A DNA stretch of 64,000 nt from Stichopus chloronotus (taxonomy: Eukaryota; Echinodermata; Holothuroidea; Aspidochirotida; Stichopodidae): the NCBI GenBank assembly GCA_021234535.1, contig CM037843.1, positions 35,341,200 through 35,405,199 of the forward strand, read 5' to 3'. Made by a program: the position numbers and the translations under genes. The notes beneath the pieces are model-generated. The model searched no databases. It saw nothing but the letters and a program-made list of their open reading frames with translations, and had not been told where the DNA came from. Shown one piece after another: positions 47,425 to 59,132 of the stretch (positions within the stretch are counted from its first letter, which is position 1; each line of letters opens with the position of its first letter).

Positions 47425-47770
47425 TGCCTTGCGTCAGCAAAGAAACCTATGCAGTCAGGTTGGCGTGTGTGTGTGTGGGTATGTGTGTGTGTGTATGTGT
47501 CTAACTCAATGAGGAAAGTCTGGTGACAATCAGACTTGGTAGCCCCCCCCCCTCTCCCATATTGAAAAGGTATGCCTCATTGTTTTTGGTGGAGATCAAA
47601 GGTCCTCTGGGGGCACTGGGGAAAAACTCTGAAAACCTTTTAAACACGATATCTCAAGTTATAAGGAGCGGACAAAGTTTGTACTTGGTATACGGATGCA
47701 TTGTGGTGAGAAAATGAATTTAATGTTTTGGTGGAGGTAAAGCGAGAGGCAAAGGGTAGGAGGCTTATTT
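47425..47770 (-). mobile_element. Inverted family B element with (GT)n terminus
   Basis: Read on the minus strand, it runs through a B-type unit (atctccaccaaaaacaatg, gatatcgtgtttaaaaggtt) to a (CA)n tract (47464-47502) and then the module GCCAACCTGACTGCATAGGT followed by gacgcaagg. The same order occurs in plus orientation at 60300-60502. Confidence 0.7.
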
Positions 47771-48479
47771 TAGCCCTAAACAGTAATAGTCAGGCAATAT
47801 TAGGAAACCGAACACAGGTAAAATACCTCTGGAAATCTTCTACAATGGCGACATGCAATGGTTGACTCTAAGTGATGTACAGTAGGCATTGTGAAGTTCG
47901 AACATTTTTTAAGTCAATTTTGTGACCCAGCTGATTTCAATAGATGTCCATGCCACGGATGCTTATCTGGACCATCAATGTAGTCATTGAATTTGTTGGA
48001 CTGCAGGAGTACTGAACTAGCAAGAACAATTTTTGCTGCACGTTAAATAAACAGATTTGCTAACGAACACCATGTAAATAGGGCTAAGCTATTGTGATTA
48101 GGTTGTCTATTTATTAAAAATTGCTATCAATTACCCTCTCTCAAAGAATCTTCGATGCAGTTTCTTGAAAACTGTGCACAACGATTCTAGGGTTATGAAC
48201 CACCAGTGGCCAAAGTGTAGAAAATTTGGGCATCAAAGGTCAAGTGGGCACCATGAACTTGTTCGGGGAAGCCTTTGGGGATTTCTGCTTCGGGAAAGGG
48301 TCTCCTATATTCGGGATTCCATCTGCGGGATTTTACAATTCCCTTAAAATTTTCCCATAGGAAATTTTCCTGTAGAATTTTCCCGCAGAATATATTACCC
48401 GTGGGCAAAAATCCTTAAGGGAATATTCTGCGGGTTTTTTCTTCGAGAAAACTAATGGGTTTTTTTTTGTAATGGCTGA
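47771..48479. other. Spacer with hairpin
   Basis: No gene was recognised. A 12-bp hairpin (cccgcagaatat at 48382-48393, atattctgcggg at 48423-48434) lies in a field of repeated 'attttcc(c/t)' words. Confidence 0.5.
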
Positions 48480-49027
48480 GCTAAAGGACCCACATTTTGC
48501 AAGTACACCAAATGGTTATTCTCCTACAGATTGCATTGTAATAAATTGAGGTCATGTCACCTCACTGCTATGGTAATGGTGTTCAAGATTTTTGGACTAG
48601 TCCAAGGTTTATGTGTGCTACTATATGAAATCATGCAAAATGCTTCTCCTCCTGCAGATTGTATAAGTTGAAATTGTGTCACGTTACTGCTGTTATAGTG
48701 ATGCTTTAAGGTTGTTCAGGATTACTGGTCCCATATGGACCATTTTAAGAAATCATGCAAAATGTGTCTTGTTTGCATATTTTGCTTTGCAATGTGGGAA
48801 GTTTGTCAAACCCTTTGAGTTTTCAACATTCATTAGTCCAACTTCAGAATGGGCTGTATGGGCCATAAATTATTACACTGTGCAAAACGATAGTTTTTCT
48901 ACAGATTATATGTTACAGTGTTGAAGGTCTTTCAGATTAGTGCTATGGTAGTTAAGTGCCTTAGGCTGATCAGCACTTTTACAGACAAAAAATGATGGGG
49001 CCGAACTTTTTGGGATGTGATAAATCG
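48480..49027 (-). repeat. Family A array, left arm of a large inverted repeat
   Basis: Family A units in reverse orientation ('cctacagatt', 'gaaatcatgcaaaatg'). The inner end reads 'atggggccgaactttttggg', followed by 'atgtgataaatcgtggattaa', and is matched in opposite orientation at 50046-50090. Confidence 0.75.
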
Positions 49028-50045
49028 TGGATTAACCAGTTAAAATAATCTTCAAGCTGACAAGGAACCATGGTTCATACTCGTTCATACCATGCTGCTG
49101 AGTTTTCTATTCTCACACTCAGTGTTACTGTTACTTGTTAAATAGAAGGCGCTAGGGTGGCCACGGTCGATATGGTCTTACCCGAAAAGTGGGGGAAACC
49201 TTGCTTCCTAGGAAAACGAAATATTTAGAATAAAATTAGCTTCGCAATTGCAAGTAGGCCTACACTTTTGTTGCACCAAAATCATATCTGAGGGTATCCA
49301 AATTTTTTCCTTCCCCCCATCCACCCCATATCACTGCACCACCAATTTGTCCCACCCCCCGTCCAGATAAGGGACTCTAATCCCATACCCCGTTTTATAA
49401 TTTTTTGTTCTAGGTTACGTTGTTGTGTTTAAAAGAAAATATCACCATTCTTAACTCTTACTACTGAAATAGAATGCATAGGTCGGCCGGATCACATCCA
49501 CATAGCAGGCGTACGGAATACCGTTTTGTTCGATGGGGCAATTTTTCCCGGAAAAGTGAAATGTCTCGATCCTAACTCTACCGTGATAAAAGATCATTGT
49601 GAAGATGGATATACAGATGTTTCATGTGTAGTAATTTAAATATATACTACGTTCATGTTCTCAGTAACTGAGTTCTTACCTTTAATAAAGTGGACTACTA
49701 TCAATCTAATGCAGTTTTCGGCCTCACTGACTTTTAAAATAATGTATGATTTTTACGAAGGCCGACGTAGGCCTACATATGGGTGTGTTTTACTCATGGG
49801 AACATTGACAATGGCAACCAATGACTCTGAGAGCTGTGGGGCGCAATGCAGTGAAAAGTGTGTTGCTTCATAAAGTTATCAAACCATCGGCCAATAGTGA
49901 TCAAATCCGCAGGTGTTTCTGTGAAAAATTAATCAAGTTGTTCCTTCCAGGCTCTCATGACACGCTCCCTCTAGCAGGGTCAGGGTTGACATTTCGGCCG
50001 CCGAAGGGAAAATTGAGAGAAGTTTACTCTTAAACTCAATTGCAG
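49028..50045. other. Spacer between the inverted family A arms
   Basis: About 1 kb of non-family-A sequence. Small plus-strand open frames (49655-49873 and 49821-50033) were not recognised. No transposase or replication motif was seen. Confidence 0.45.
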
Positions 50046-50600
50046 TTTAGTCTTAAACAAATTTAATCCGCAATTAATCACATCCCCAAAAAGTTTGGGC
50101 CCCATCCTTGTTCATATAAGAATGCTGATTAGCCAAAGGTACTTGACTACTATAGTACTAATCTGAAAAACCAACAACACTGTAACAACTGTTGAAGAAC
50201 TATCACTTAGCACAATGTAATTATTTATGAACCATATGGCCCGACCTAAAGTTGGACCCAAGAATGTTATAACACTGCCAAAGGTTCCACTACCACAATG
50301 CCAATTTTACAATCCTTCCACATTTTAATGCACGTACATGAAGAAAAGAAACATTTTGCATTATTTCATAAAATGGTCCATACGGCCTATAAGGGGCTAA
50401 TTATTCAGAAAAAAACCAGCAAGGAACCACTAAAGTAGTAGTCGCGACACACTTTCAACTTAATGCCACACAATATGAAGGAGAAGAGACATTTTGCATC
50501 ATTTCTTAAAATGGCCCATACGACGCATGGATCCAAAAATCTTTAACCTCCTGAAGGCACCATTACCACAATGCATCCATATATCAAGTTCAAACTTCGT
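50046..50600 (+). repeat. Family A array, right arm of a large inverted repeat
   Basis: Starts 'tttaatccgcaattaatcac', with 'ccccaaaaagtttgggcccc' following. It aligns, when inverted, with 48480-49027 over several hundred bases, for example 'actaatctgaaa' and 'cttagcacaatgtaat' against 'cgttttgcacagtgtaat'. Confidence 0.75.
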
Positions 50601-50720
50601 CCAAACTTTTAAACTTGAGGAATTGTGTATAAAAGGTTTTCAGAGTTTTGCCCCCTAGACGACCTTTGACCTCTACCAAAAACAATTGAGGACACCTTCC
50701 CAATATGCCAAAGCCATTCG
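50601..50720 (+). repeat. Single family B unit
   Basis: 'gtataaaaggttttcagag', 'gacctttgacctctaccaa' and 'aacaattgaggacacc' mark one B unit directly following the A array; it is interrupted at about 50720 by the GC-rich insert. Confidence 0.7.
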
Positions 50721-51245
50721 AGAGACCCACCGCAACGACAGAATTTTCTGGCACTCGGCTAGTTCCGAGCTGCGCGTGAGCGAGAACTTACGCTCTAGGC
50801 TCTCGCCAGCGACTGCGACCCGCTAAGGCAGCGTCCATAGATGCACAATTGTACATCCCTGGTCTGTGCTCAAGTTAGCCTAACATAATGCGGGTACAGC
50901 ACATACTCGCACGTAATTCCTTATCGGGACGCGAGGAAAGTTACGGCAAGGAAGTGAGCGAGCAGCGCAAGTTATCATGAGATTGTCGGCGGAGAGGGCG
51001 GGCTCCGCCTTTTCATTCTAGAGACCTCCCCGCAGCGACGGAATTTTCGGGCAGCTATTCTAGTTTCGAACTGCGCATGAGGGGCTCCGCCCCTTAGCTC
51101 CCCCTCCCGGAACTATCATCAACCATTACTTCGACCGGAACTCTCACCCACTCCCCCGACTCAGATCAGCCTCCGCGCTCCGGCACACGCAAACCTATTC
51201 TTTCATGCCCAGTCGGCAGAGGGAGCCAAGATAATCAACACTTAA
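50721..51245. mobile_element. GC-rich insert with internal 300-bp duplication
   Basis: GC-rich, CpG-containing sequence in otherwise AT-rich repeat. 'agagacccaccgcaacgaca' at 50721 recurs as 'agagacctccccgcagcgac' at 51020, each followed by 'gaattttc(t/g)gg' and 'ga(g/a)ctgcgc(g/a)tgag'. No protein was recognised. It may be a retroposed or transposed fragment. Confidence 0.45.
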
Positions 51246-51409
51246 TATTCATCGATGACCACTTCATGAGGGTTTAAAGTACTTGCACTTGTCTTGACAT
51301 AGATGACTACTCGCACACTACTAGCTACGTTATGTACATCTGTGTCTCTCCTCACAAAAATGGCGAGAATTTTGTTCCATCAAGAAGGTTCTACAAGGAT
51401 CTCCTTGTA

Positions 51410-52240
51410 CGACCTCCTTGGTTCCATGACATACTACAGATTTGATGCCTTACTTGATCCTTGTTGACCTCAAATGACCTTTGACCTCCACAAAAACAGT
51501 AGACTTATTTTTAGTCCATAAGGTACATCTACACACCAGAAGAAAAGGATCTACAAGCTAGCTTTCTTGAGATACCATGTTTTCACTGTTCGACTCCTGT
51601 TGACCCCAAATGACCTTTGAAGTCCACCAAACACAATAGACTTCTTACACCCAATAAGAGGTGTAATAAGGTTACACCCACATACCAAATATGAGATTTG
51701 TACAAGCTTCCCTTCTCGAGATATGGTGTTTACAATGTTTTTACTATTTGACCCCTGTTGATCCCCAAATGACCTTTGCCCTCCAACAAAAACATTAACC
51801 TTCTTGTGCTTTATGAGGTTCACCCATTAATTAAACATGACATACGTGCATGTTTGTCCTCCTGTGACGTTGTGTTTACACGGTTTTCATTATTTGACTC
51901 CTCCTGACCCTCAAATGACCTTTGACCTCCATAAAAAACAATAGGCTTCTTGTATTCAATAAGGCACACCCACATATTAAATATGAGATCTGTGCAAGCT
52001 TCCTTTCTTGAGATATCTTGTTTACAAGGTTTTCACCATGTAATCCCTGTCGGCTCCAAACGACCTTTGACTTCCACCAAAAACAATAGGCTTCTTATAC
52101 TCAATATGGTACACCCACATACCAAATATGGGATCTGCAAAAATTCCCTTCTTGATATATCATGTTTACAAGGTAGACATCACAAACGTACATACACATA
52201 CATACACCAGTATGATCACAAAAGTTATGACTTCATCGAT
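51410..52240 (+). repeat. Family B tandem array
   Basis: About five units with 'tgaccccaaatgacctttga', 'ccaccaaaaacaatag', 'ccaaatatgaga' and 'gatatcatgtttacaaggta'. It ends with 'aggtagacatcacaaacg', a (CATA)-rich tract and 'tatgatcacaaaagttatg', matching the end of the copy-A intron 2 array. Confidence 0.85.
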
Positions 52241-52559
52241 ACCAAACATGTTGTTTTGGCTACAGAGCATGTGATGCGCACAATTGCTTTTTTAGTCCGA
52301 GAAATTGATTTGTGTTTGCTGGAAGACAGTAAAACAGTCATTTGATGCTTAAGCTAAGATCACTTACTAATAAAGCAAATCTGTTTAAGAGAAAGAGTAC
52401 AAAAAGTTGTGTAATTAAAAGCTATAAGATTTTCTTTCCATGCTGTTTTCCTACTGTTGTTACATGGCAAAGAGTTTCTTCAAGGTCAACTGCACGGCTG
52501 TCAGTCAACCTCGATCTTGTTTATGGGTACATCGATGATACTACTTAAATGATGTATAT

Positions 52560-52960
52560 GTCCATTTAAACCCAGGCTATCAGTACTCATGATGAAAATC
52601 AAATAAGGTGAACGTAGTTGTGGACAACACACAAGATAAAGAAACGGTTAAGAAAGAGCGTCTGGAAGGTACCACAAACAGAATATCATTGAGACGAGTC
52701 ATAGGTACCACCAATAAGTATCTTATTGAGCAACGATTTTGCAATGTTTCACAAAGTGGAGCTTCAGGCACATCTTGGACCTTGGACCCAATGCTCCTGT
52801 ATACCCTGAACATATACCACTCATGAGTATTGCGCTGACAATCCATCAACTTTATGCAGGAGAATTTGTGGCAGGAAAACCATTTTGCAGAAGTTTGTAA
52901 AATTTGGCCAGTATCAGTGACAGTTTAAATGCCTGAAATATAACTGTAATTATGTTTTTC
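52560..52960 (+). repeat. Degenerate family A units
   Basis: 'aggtaccacaaacagaat', 'aggtaccaccaataagt', 'cttggaccttggacccaat' and 'accattttgcagaagtttg' follow family A order but are more diverged than elsewhere. Confidence 0.5.
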
Positions 52961-53639
52961 ACTGAGCACGGTAGACATGAAAATGATCTTTTCAATCAAG
53001 GCTACTAAATAAGAGGGCGTCCAACATGGATGGTAAAACACTTTGGTCAAGATGTTGCTGGAATCAAGCAAGCTATTTCAAAGGTGATGAAAAATGATAC
53101 AATACAAAAATAATGAGAAAACACATTTTGATTGTTTGTGGTGAAAGATTAGGCAAAATGGCAATGTTATACTACAAAAATATTGTAACATGTAAAAGGA
53201 GAAATTGCTCCTATTATGCCAAAATATTTTACTTTATATGAAATATAACAATTAAAAATTTACCTTTGTGGCACATCGAGTTGCAGATGATGACATAAGA
53301 AAGTGAAACTCTACATGTTGAGTATTATATTCCAGTAATTAAATTGATCGTTATGAGCATATAAGGACGAGATATAAACACTTGTATCGTATAGGCTTAA
53401 GTGATTTAAGTTTACACAATACACAGATGACCCACGCAAGTGTTTTTTTTTTCAAATTAAGTTTTGTCTATGAATATACCACATGAGCACACATTGAGCA
53501 CAATTTAATCAATAACATGTTTCTTTCTGACTCAGTTTTCAAAACTCGACTTGCTTCGCAAAGCAGAAGTCAAATGACTTGGTGATTCCTTGCCAATATT
53601 CAAGAAGAACAGATGACAAACTACACACCAATTAATTAA

Positions 53640-53930
53640 AACACTCTCTCTTTCTTCAGTTATCATATTTACAAGGTTTTCAAACTGTGACCTCTGCTGA
53701 CCTCAAGTGACCTTTGACCTCTGTAAACAACAACAGAAATGATCTACTCATCAAGAGCTATCAATGTTCTCAGTGTAACGTTCTGGCAACAGTCACTTAT
53801 TGGGATGTCTTGATGAAAACACATTTTTACTTTAACCCCTGGTGACCCCAAATAATTTTTAATCTTTGCTAAAAAAATAGTGGTTATCTCATTACAATGG
53901 ATAACTACATACCTCAAGTTTACAAAATAA
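53640..53930 (+). repeat. Degenerate family B units
   Basis: 'tcatatttacaaggttttca', 'gacctctgctgacctcaagt', 'gacctttgacctctgtaa' and 'ctggtgaccccaaataa' mark about two diverged units. Confidence 0.6.
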
Positions 53931-56900
53931 ATGGTAAGTCATACAACATAATTATAATTTTGACTAATTACAGACAAAATGCCACCATATATGACTAATA
54001 CATTGGCTTCAGTACCAACACCTTAGAAAACAAATATTTCCGGCTTTTTTGCTTTTTCTTTTATATGAAAAAGATAGCCACTTTTCTTGAATGGAAGCAT
54101 TTTGCACTTAAGTCAAAAAGTAAAAGACTTGCTAAAATATATAATATTCCAATTTGTTCAGTTTTCCATCAATGGCTCTGTCGAAAAGTTAAGGTTGTGC
54201 ATGTCTTGACTATCAGGGACTATGTGTCTCACTCACAAACTAAGAAACATGAGTACATTATGGTTTAAAAAACCAAAGATCTTTCAGTGTTGTATTGTAG
54301 ATTGTTTCACATACTTTTTCTCCTCTGCTGGAAGGGAAGCCCATGTGTGTTTGTGAGTTCTTTGCTTTCCTCATTCTTTCTGTTTTTTAACCTGTAGAAC
54401 TTTTAGACAAACTTTTTTTGGCAAAGAAGACATGAGGAGATAAATAGGAATGATACAAAATGTCAGTGACTTCTGTTTGCCAATGAAAGGAGATTTGGCA
54501 CCAACTGTATGTATGACGAATGTGCATCTTTCATGAACAACATAAGGTGGAGAGTAGAACGCGACTCTTATCAAAACGTTTAGATTGTTGCTGTGGACAT
54601 AAACCACATGCATCGAATAAACATGAGATTAATGTCGAACACCAACCGCCTTTGCAACATCACCAACAGGTCTCTCCCTGTGTACTGTATAACTGTAGAA
54701 AAAGAGAGTAAAAAGTGGCAATGGAAACAATTACAAACAGTTACATTTCAAAAGTGTAGATTGGAATTTGATTTTAGAAAGACACCATGGATAGATCAGT
54801 AGATTAATATTCTCAAAGAAAGCCACGTAAGTGAAAAAAGGAGGAAAAACACAACACCTTTTGAAACTTTTCCAAACCGAATTTTCCACTGTGTTGCAGA
54901 CAAACACTGTAAAATATGGAAACATGAAAAAGGAATATTGGCAAAAATAGAATAAATAAATTTAGAACAAAGAGATAAATACTAATCACATAAACAATAA
55001 ACAAATGCTGATTTGTCATAAAAAATCTTTTGGAGTAAATTAATTAAATTTCCAAACAAATAGTTGTTGCAAGTCACATCACAGAAACTGAAGAATGGAA
55101 GAATGTGACTTTCGTGTACTGGATGGAGGGCACTTATGCAGTTAAAACAAGAAAATCAGTCAGGGTACTTCCCATGAACTGCCTAAAAGGAAAAAAGATG
55201 TTTTATATGTTTTTTTAACACTTACAGCATGATCTATTCTTTAAAACTGGATATGCTGTAAAGATGTGTACTGCTGCTCCTACCAATTCTTAAAGGTACT
55301 TGTGATGATTCTTTTTTTTTGTGACACGTAAGTTTGCACCCATGATTTGGTAAGGAATTTACACTGTTTTTGTGATTTTTTTACAAAGTCAAGCCAAGAC
55401 AAATTAGTCATTGGTCTAAAAAAAAAAGAAGATAATTATAAAAAGAAACAGCTCACATGAAAGTGGTCCTACTTACCATACATTATCATTAGGTAAGACC
55501 ATTGTTCCTACAAACTATATTCAAGCAACATGGTAATACACTGTGGAATGACCTCTGATGATTTTACGCAAAAATCACACATAAAGCAACTGGTCCTGAG
55601 ACTACAGAATGGCAGACGTATCAGCTTATACTCAACTGTTTATCATCCCAACTGTCCCCAATTGTTACAAAAAAAAGATGACTTTGTTGATTCACAGGCC
55701 ATTGTTTCTTTTATACTTGTTTCTTTTATACTTCCAGCTTCATCGCTGAAGGACCATATCAATTACAGTAACTTTTCAAGTATAAACAACTGTTCATGTA
55801 AACATTGCTGATCAATAAATTCTGGAAATTTCTTTTGCAGCACAGAATGCTTTCAATATTGTTTGATATATTCCTTTTTTTTAAAGGTAATTCTGGGGAA
55901 AGGGATAACATATTCAGAGAGTTGCAATGATCAAGCAGCTAGCAAAAAACTGGTTTGTTACAAGGACTGAATCTAGTGAACCATTCCTATGTATTGCATT
56001 CAAATTTAGACTTAGGCTCAATGCGGTGTTCTCACTTTACAAAAGAAAATTTCCATTTAAAAGAAACAGTGAGAAATTTAGTTTCATTAGGAAACATAAA
56101 AGTAAATGGCAAAAGAAAGAGAAAATGTGGCAAAATGGACTGCTTTTACACATTGGGACTGTACATACAAGCTCCACCTGATCTACAAATGGAAAGAATG
56201 ATAAAATAGTAATTAGCACAATACTTCCAGTGCACTGATATATTTACTTATCCCACATTGAGCGGAAATAATTCTGTTTGAAAGGTGGGTGCAATATTTA
56301 AAGCTTATATAGTAGTTTTCTATTATCATGATAAAGTACAAACTTTTTCTACTTCTCTGTGACTCCTGTAACCTGTTCTAATAATAGAAGTAAATGCAAC
56401 AAACCAAGAGTTCTTCATTATGGAATTTTGAGTGATTAAATTGATTTCCCAAGAACATTTGAAACTGTTCATCAGTTAAATCTGTACATACATGAATTGT
56501 TCTCCTATTTTGGTATTTAAAGGAGGACGGGTAGTAGTGACAAGTGGGTACTCTGCAGTTAGACACTGATGACTTTCAACCAACAATAGTCAATTTTCAA
56601 AGCTAGGAAGAAGTATTCACATCTAGCCCTCACAGAATTTTTTTTCCTAATGTGCTAAAACCATGTCTCGAGAAGACCTTTCCCGCATGACGCAACATGA
56701 CGTGGCATCCGGGCATACCGCAATGGTGAGGGGTGTGTCCCCTGGAGAAGGGATAAACATGTACGACATATGAGGACTGGCTGGGTGTAAAATACATACT
56801 CATGAATATTATCTACGGGACATCAACAAATGGAAAAGTAAAACATTGGCAGCATTTTCTCCCTACTAGGGCAACTTCTGACATAAGTTCCCATTGGTGG

Positions 56901-58910
56901 ATTATTTTTTACCGCTAAATCTGTTTGAGGAAATAAACTTTTATACAGTTTGGAGAAGGAAAGAGCAAAAAGTCAAGTTAAATGTATGTCACAACTTCCA
57001 CTCCTCTTTAATCATCAATTTAATCGAGACTTTTCCACATGATGGACGCAAGTTATTGAAATATCGCCAGACTGTCAAATCCAGGTTTAATGCAAATAAA
57101 GCTTTTCGCAAAGAACGCACGCATGCTAAAACCTGTAAAAACAGTGAAGCATAAGAGAGTGGTATACAAACAATGTACAGGAACTTCAAAATCCCATAAA
57201 ACCACAGGAAATGCAATCATTACCCTCACTTCATTTTACTCACATTCAGGATCCCATAAAGTACAAAAGTACCCCAACATATTCAAAAGTCCATTTGGTT
57301 TCCCTGCCAAACGATTAGTAGCAGTGTCAGAAATTCATGAAAGCATTTCCCATTAACAATTTGTTGCATTTATATTAGCACACATTTGTTCGCTCTTTTC
57401 ATGCCAGTCAGTGATCATTCTGCACTTCGTCTTGTCATCGAGGCCACCCCGAACCGACCAAACCGCTCTGAGCCTCCTGACGCTGAACGGTGAAACTCAA
57501 AGGGAACAAAATCCTCTACCTTTAGGAACTTTACCAGTTTTAAGTCTTGTTATTATGGTATGTATTATATAGAAAGCAGTGGCTCCAATCTGTGCCGGCA
57601 CTTTGCAGCAAATCCAACATCAGTCTCAGTATGGATGACTGTCATATAAACGTAGATGTACACCAATGCCGTGATGCACATAAGGTAAGGCACCAGTGCC
57701 CTCATACACTGGGCTTGGGTGACTCACTTGACTCAACTGAGACTATTAGCGAGAAGTTCAATTCTTGCCCACCAACAATGTTTAAGGTGATACATTGTCT
57801 ACACCATGACTCATGCTCAAACTATGACATTATGTATGTGAAAGTGGTAGTTATGACATCATCAATACCAGTAACAAACAGGAGTCACAAGTAGCTTCAG
57901 AGTTGCAAATACGATGGCCACTAGCAGTTGACCCCAAAATCGCTGGAGTCACCCGAGCCTATGATGCACATAGAATAAGGAACCAGTAACCGATGCCCAT
58001 AGAATAACAGCTTGCTTTGTAACTCTGGAGAACTGCTAAGCCAGACACTTGCCTCGCATCCAGTTTAATGCACAGACATAGTCGCACTGAAAAGCAAAGA
58101 TAAAAACAATTTGTCACCAACCATACATTTCCTCCTCCTTCTCTGTAAAGACACCAGTCAGGGTCATTACTGGATGCTGGTTGATATCCACAAACAGACT
58201 CTTCAGACACTGGAATTCCACATTATACTTCTGAGGAGGAGGGATGACTCATGCGGGAGCGATTATTTTGAAATGTTGCGACTCTTTGTGGATATTGCAC
58301 TCAGCGAGTTTCAATGTTTTGGTGGCACTGTCATGGTCTAGACACATGTTTCTTGTTGGTATGCTCATTTGTTCCTTGGACTGTGAATAGAGCAAAAAAA
58401 AATGTTATGAAAGCAATATAGAGTACGACAGCACTGATGGGCTGCTATTATGCTTGCAGTATCACGTTGTGAATAATAAGAGAATTTGGGAATATTTCGA
58501 ACATTGTATTACAGAAGCTTATGCAAATGACAAGCCATTGACTGACTGCTGCCCTGACAACACCCCACAGAGAAATATCTGATTTGCAACTCTTTTTTCC
58601 CAAAACATGGCCCCCAAGGCTGTAACATAAAGGCATGAACAGTCCAGGTTCAAGAGGATCAAGTATACAAAGTAAGTTGGCTAGATGGGAGAAGCCCTGG
58701 AGGACATTATCTGGGATGTAGACTGTCCAAGTGAATAAAAGGTGTCATCCAAGGGGTTGTCATCCGAGTGGAAGCAGTCCAGGAGAAAGTTATCTGTGAA
58801 TCCTTTGAACAGGGCATTTTGCGAATGTATTTAAAAGATTGAATACTCCAGACGAAACATTAGTTTGAACACGTCAACGACAGAAAAACAAAAATTATGC
58901 AATGACCAAC
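53931..58910. other. AT-rich spacer downstream of the GALNT exon
   Basis: No gene was recognised with confidence, although the last GALNT exon must lie here or beyond if the gene is intact. Several short open frames on both strands (54065-56209) show no family motif. A plus-strand stretch at 58123-58340 has a faint likeness to Ulp1-type peptidases. Confidence 0.4.
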
Positions 58911-59132
58911 CTCATTATAGGACCACTTTGCAGTGGACTGAAAAGATTTACACGGGATGATTCTTATTTTCTCGTCGGACGGATAAATGCAGCTTTCGTG
59001 ACTGAAGAGCATGCCGTCTCCATCCAGCCTGAATCGTTGGTTGCCACCCATTCCATGGCAGTAGTACATCCCTATTTCACCGTTGCCGTGACCCAGCGTG
59101 TCCACACACAATTCGGAAGATACGGCACGAAT
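58911..59132 (-). CDS. GALNT exon encoding ricin-type lectin repeats
   Basis: 74 codons from IRAVSSELCVDTLG to AKWSYNE. The alpha repeat keeps the CxD (CVD) that supplies the GalNAc-contact Asp in family members, and a QxF (NQRF) in place of QxW. The second repeat has CIYPSDEK...CKSFQSTAKW. Acceptor ccccag|ATT; donor GAG|gttggt is weak. Reading through it reaches a stop at about 58862 after some 16 more residues. Confidence 0.88.

Noticed and set aside
52580..52849. 89-codon minus-strand open frame that at first recalled the end of a calcium-channel alpha-2/delta subunit
   Set aside because: The DNA is a degenerate family A repeat ('cttggaccttggaccc', 'aggtaccac'), and the protein likeness is too weak.
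57959..58210. Minus-strand open frame and AG sites considered as the missing GALNT last exon
   Set aside because: The most lectin-like reading needs phase 1, while the preceding exon ends in phase 0, and no QxW motif is present.
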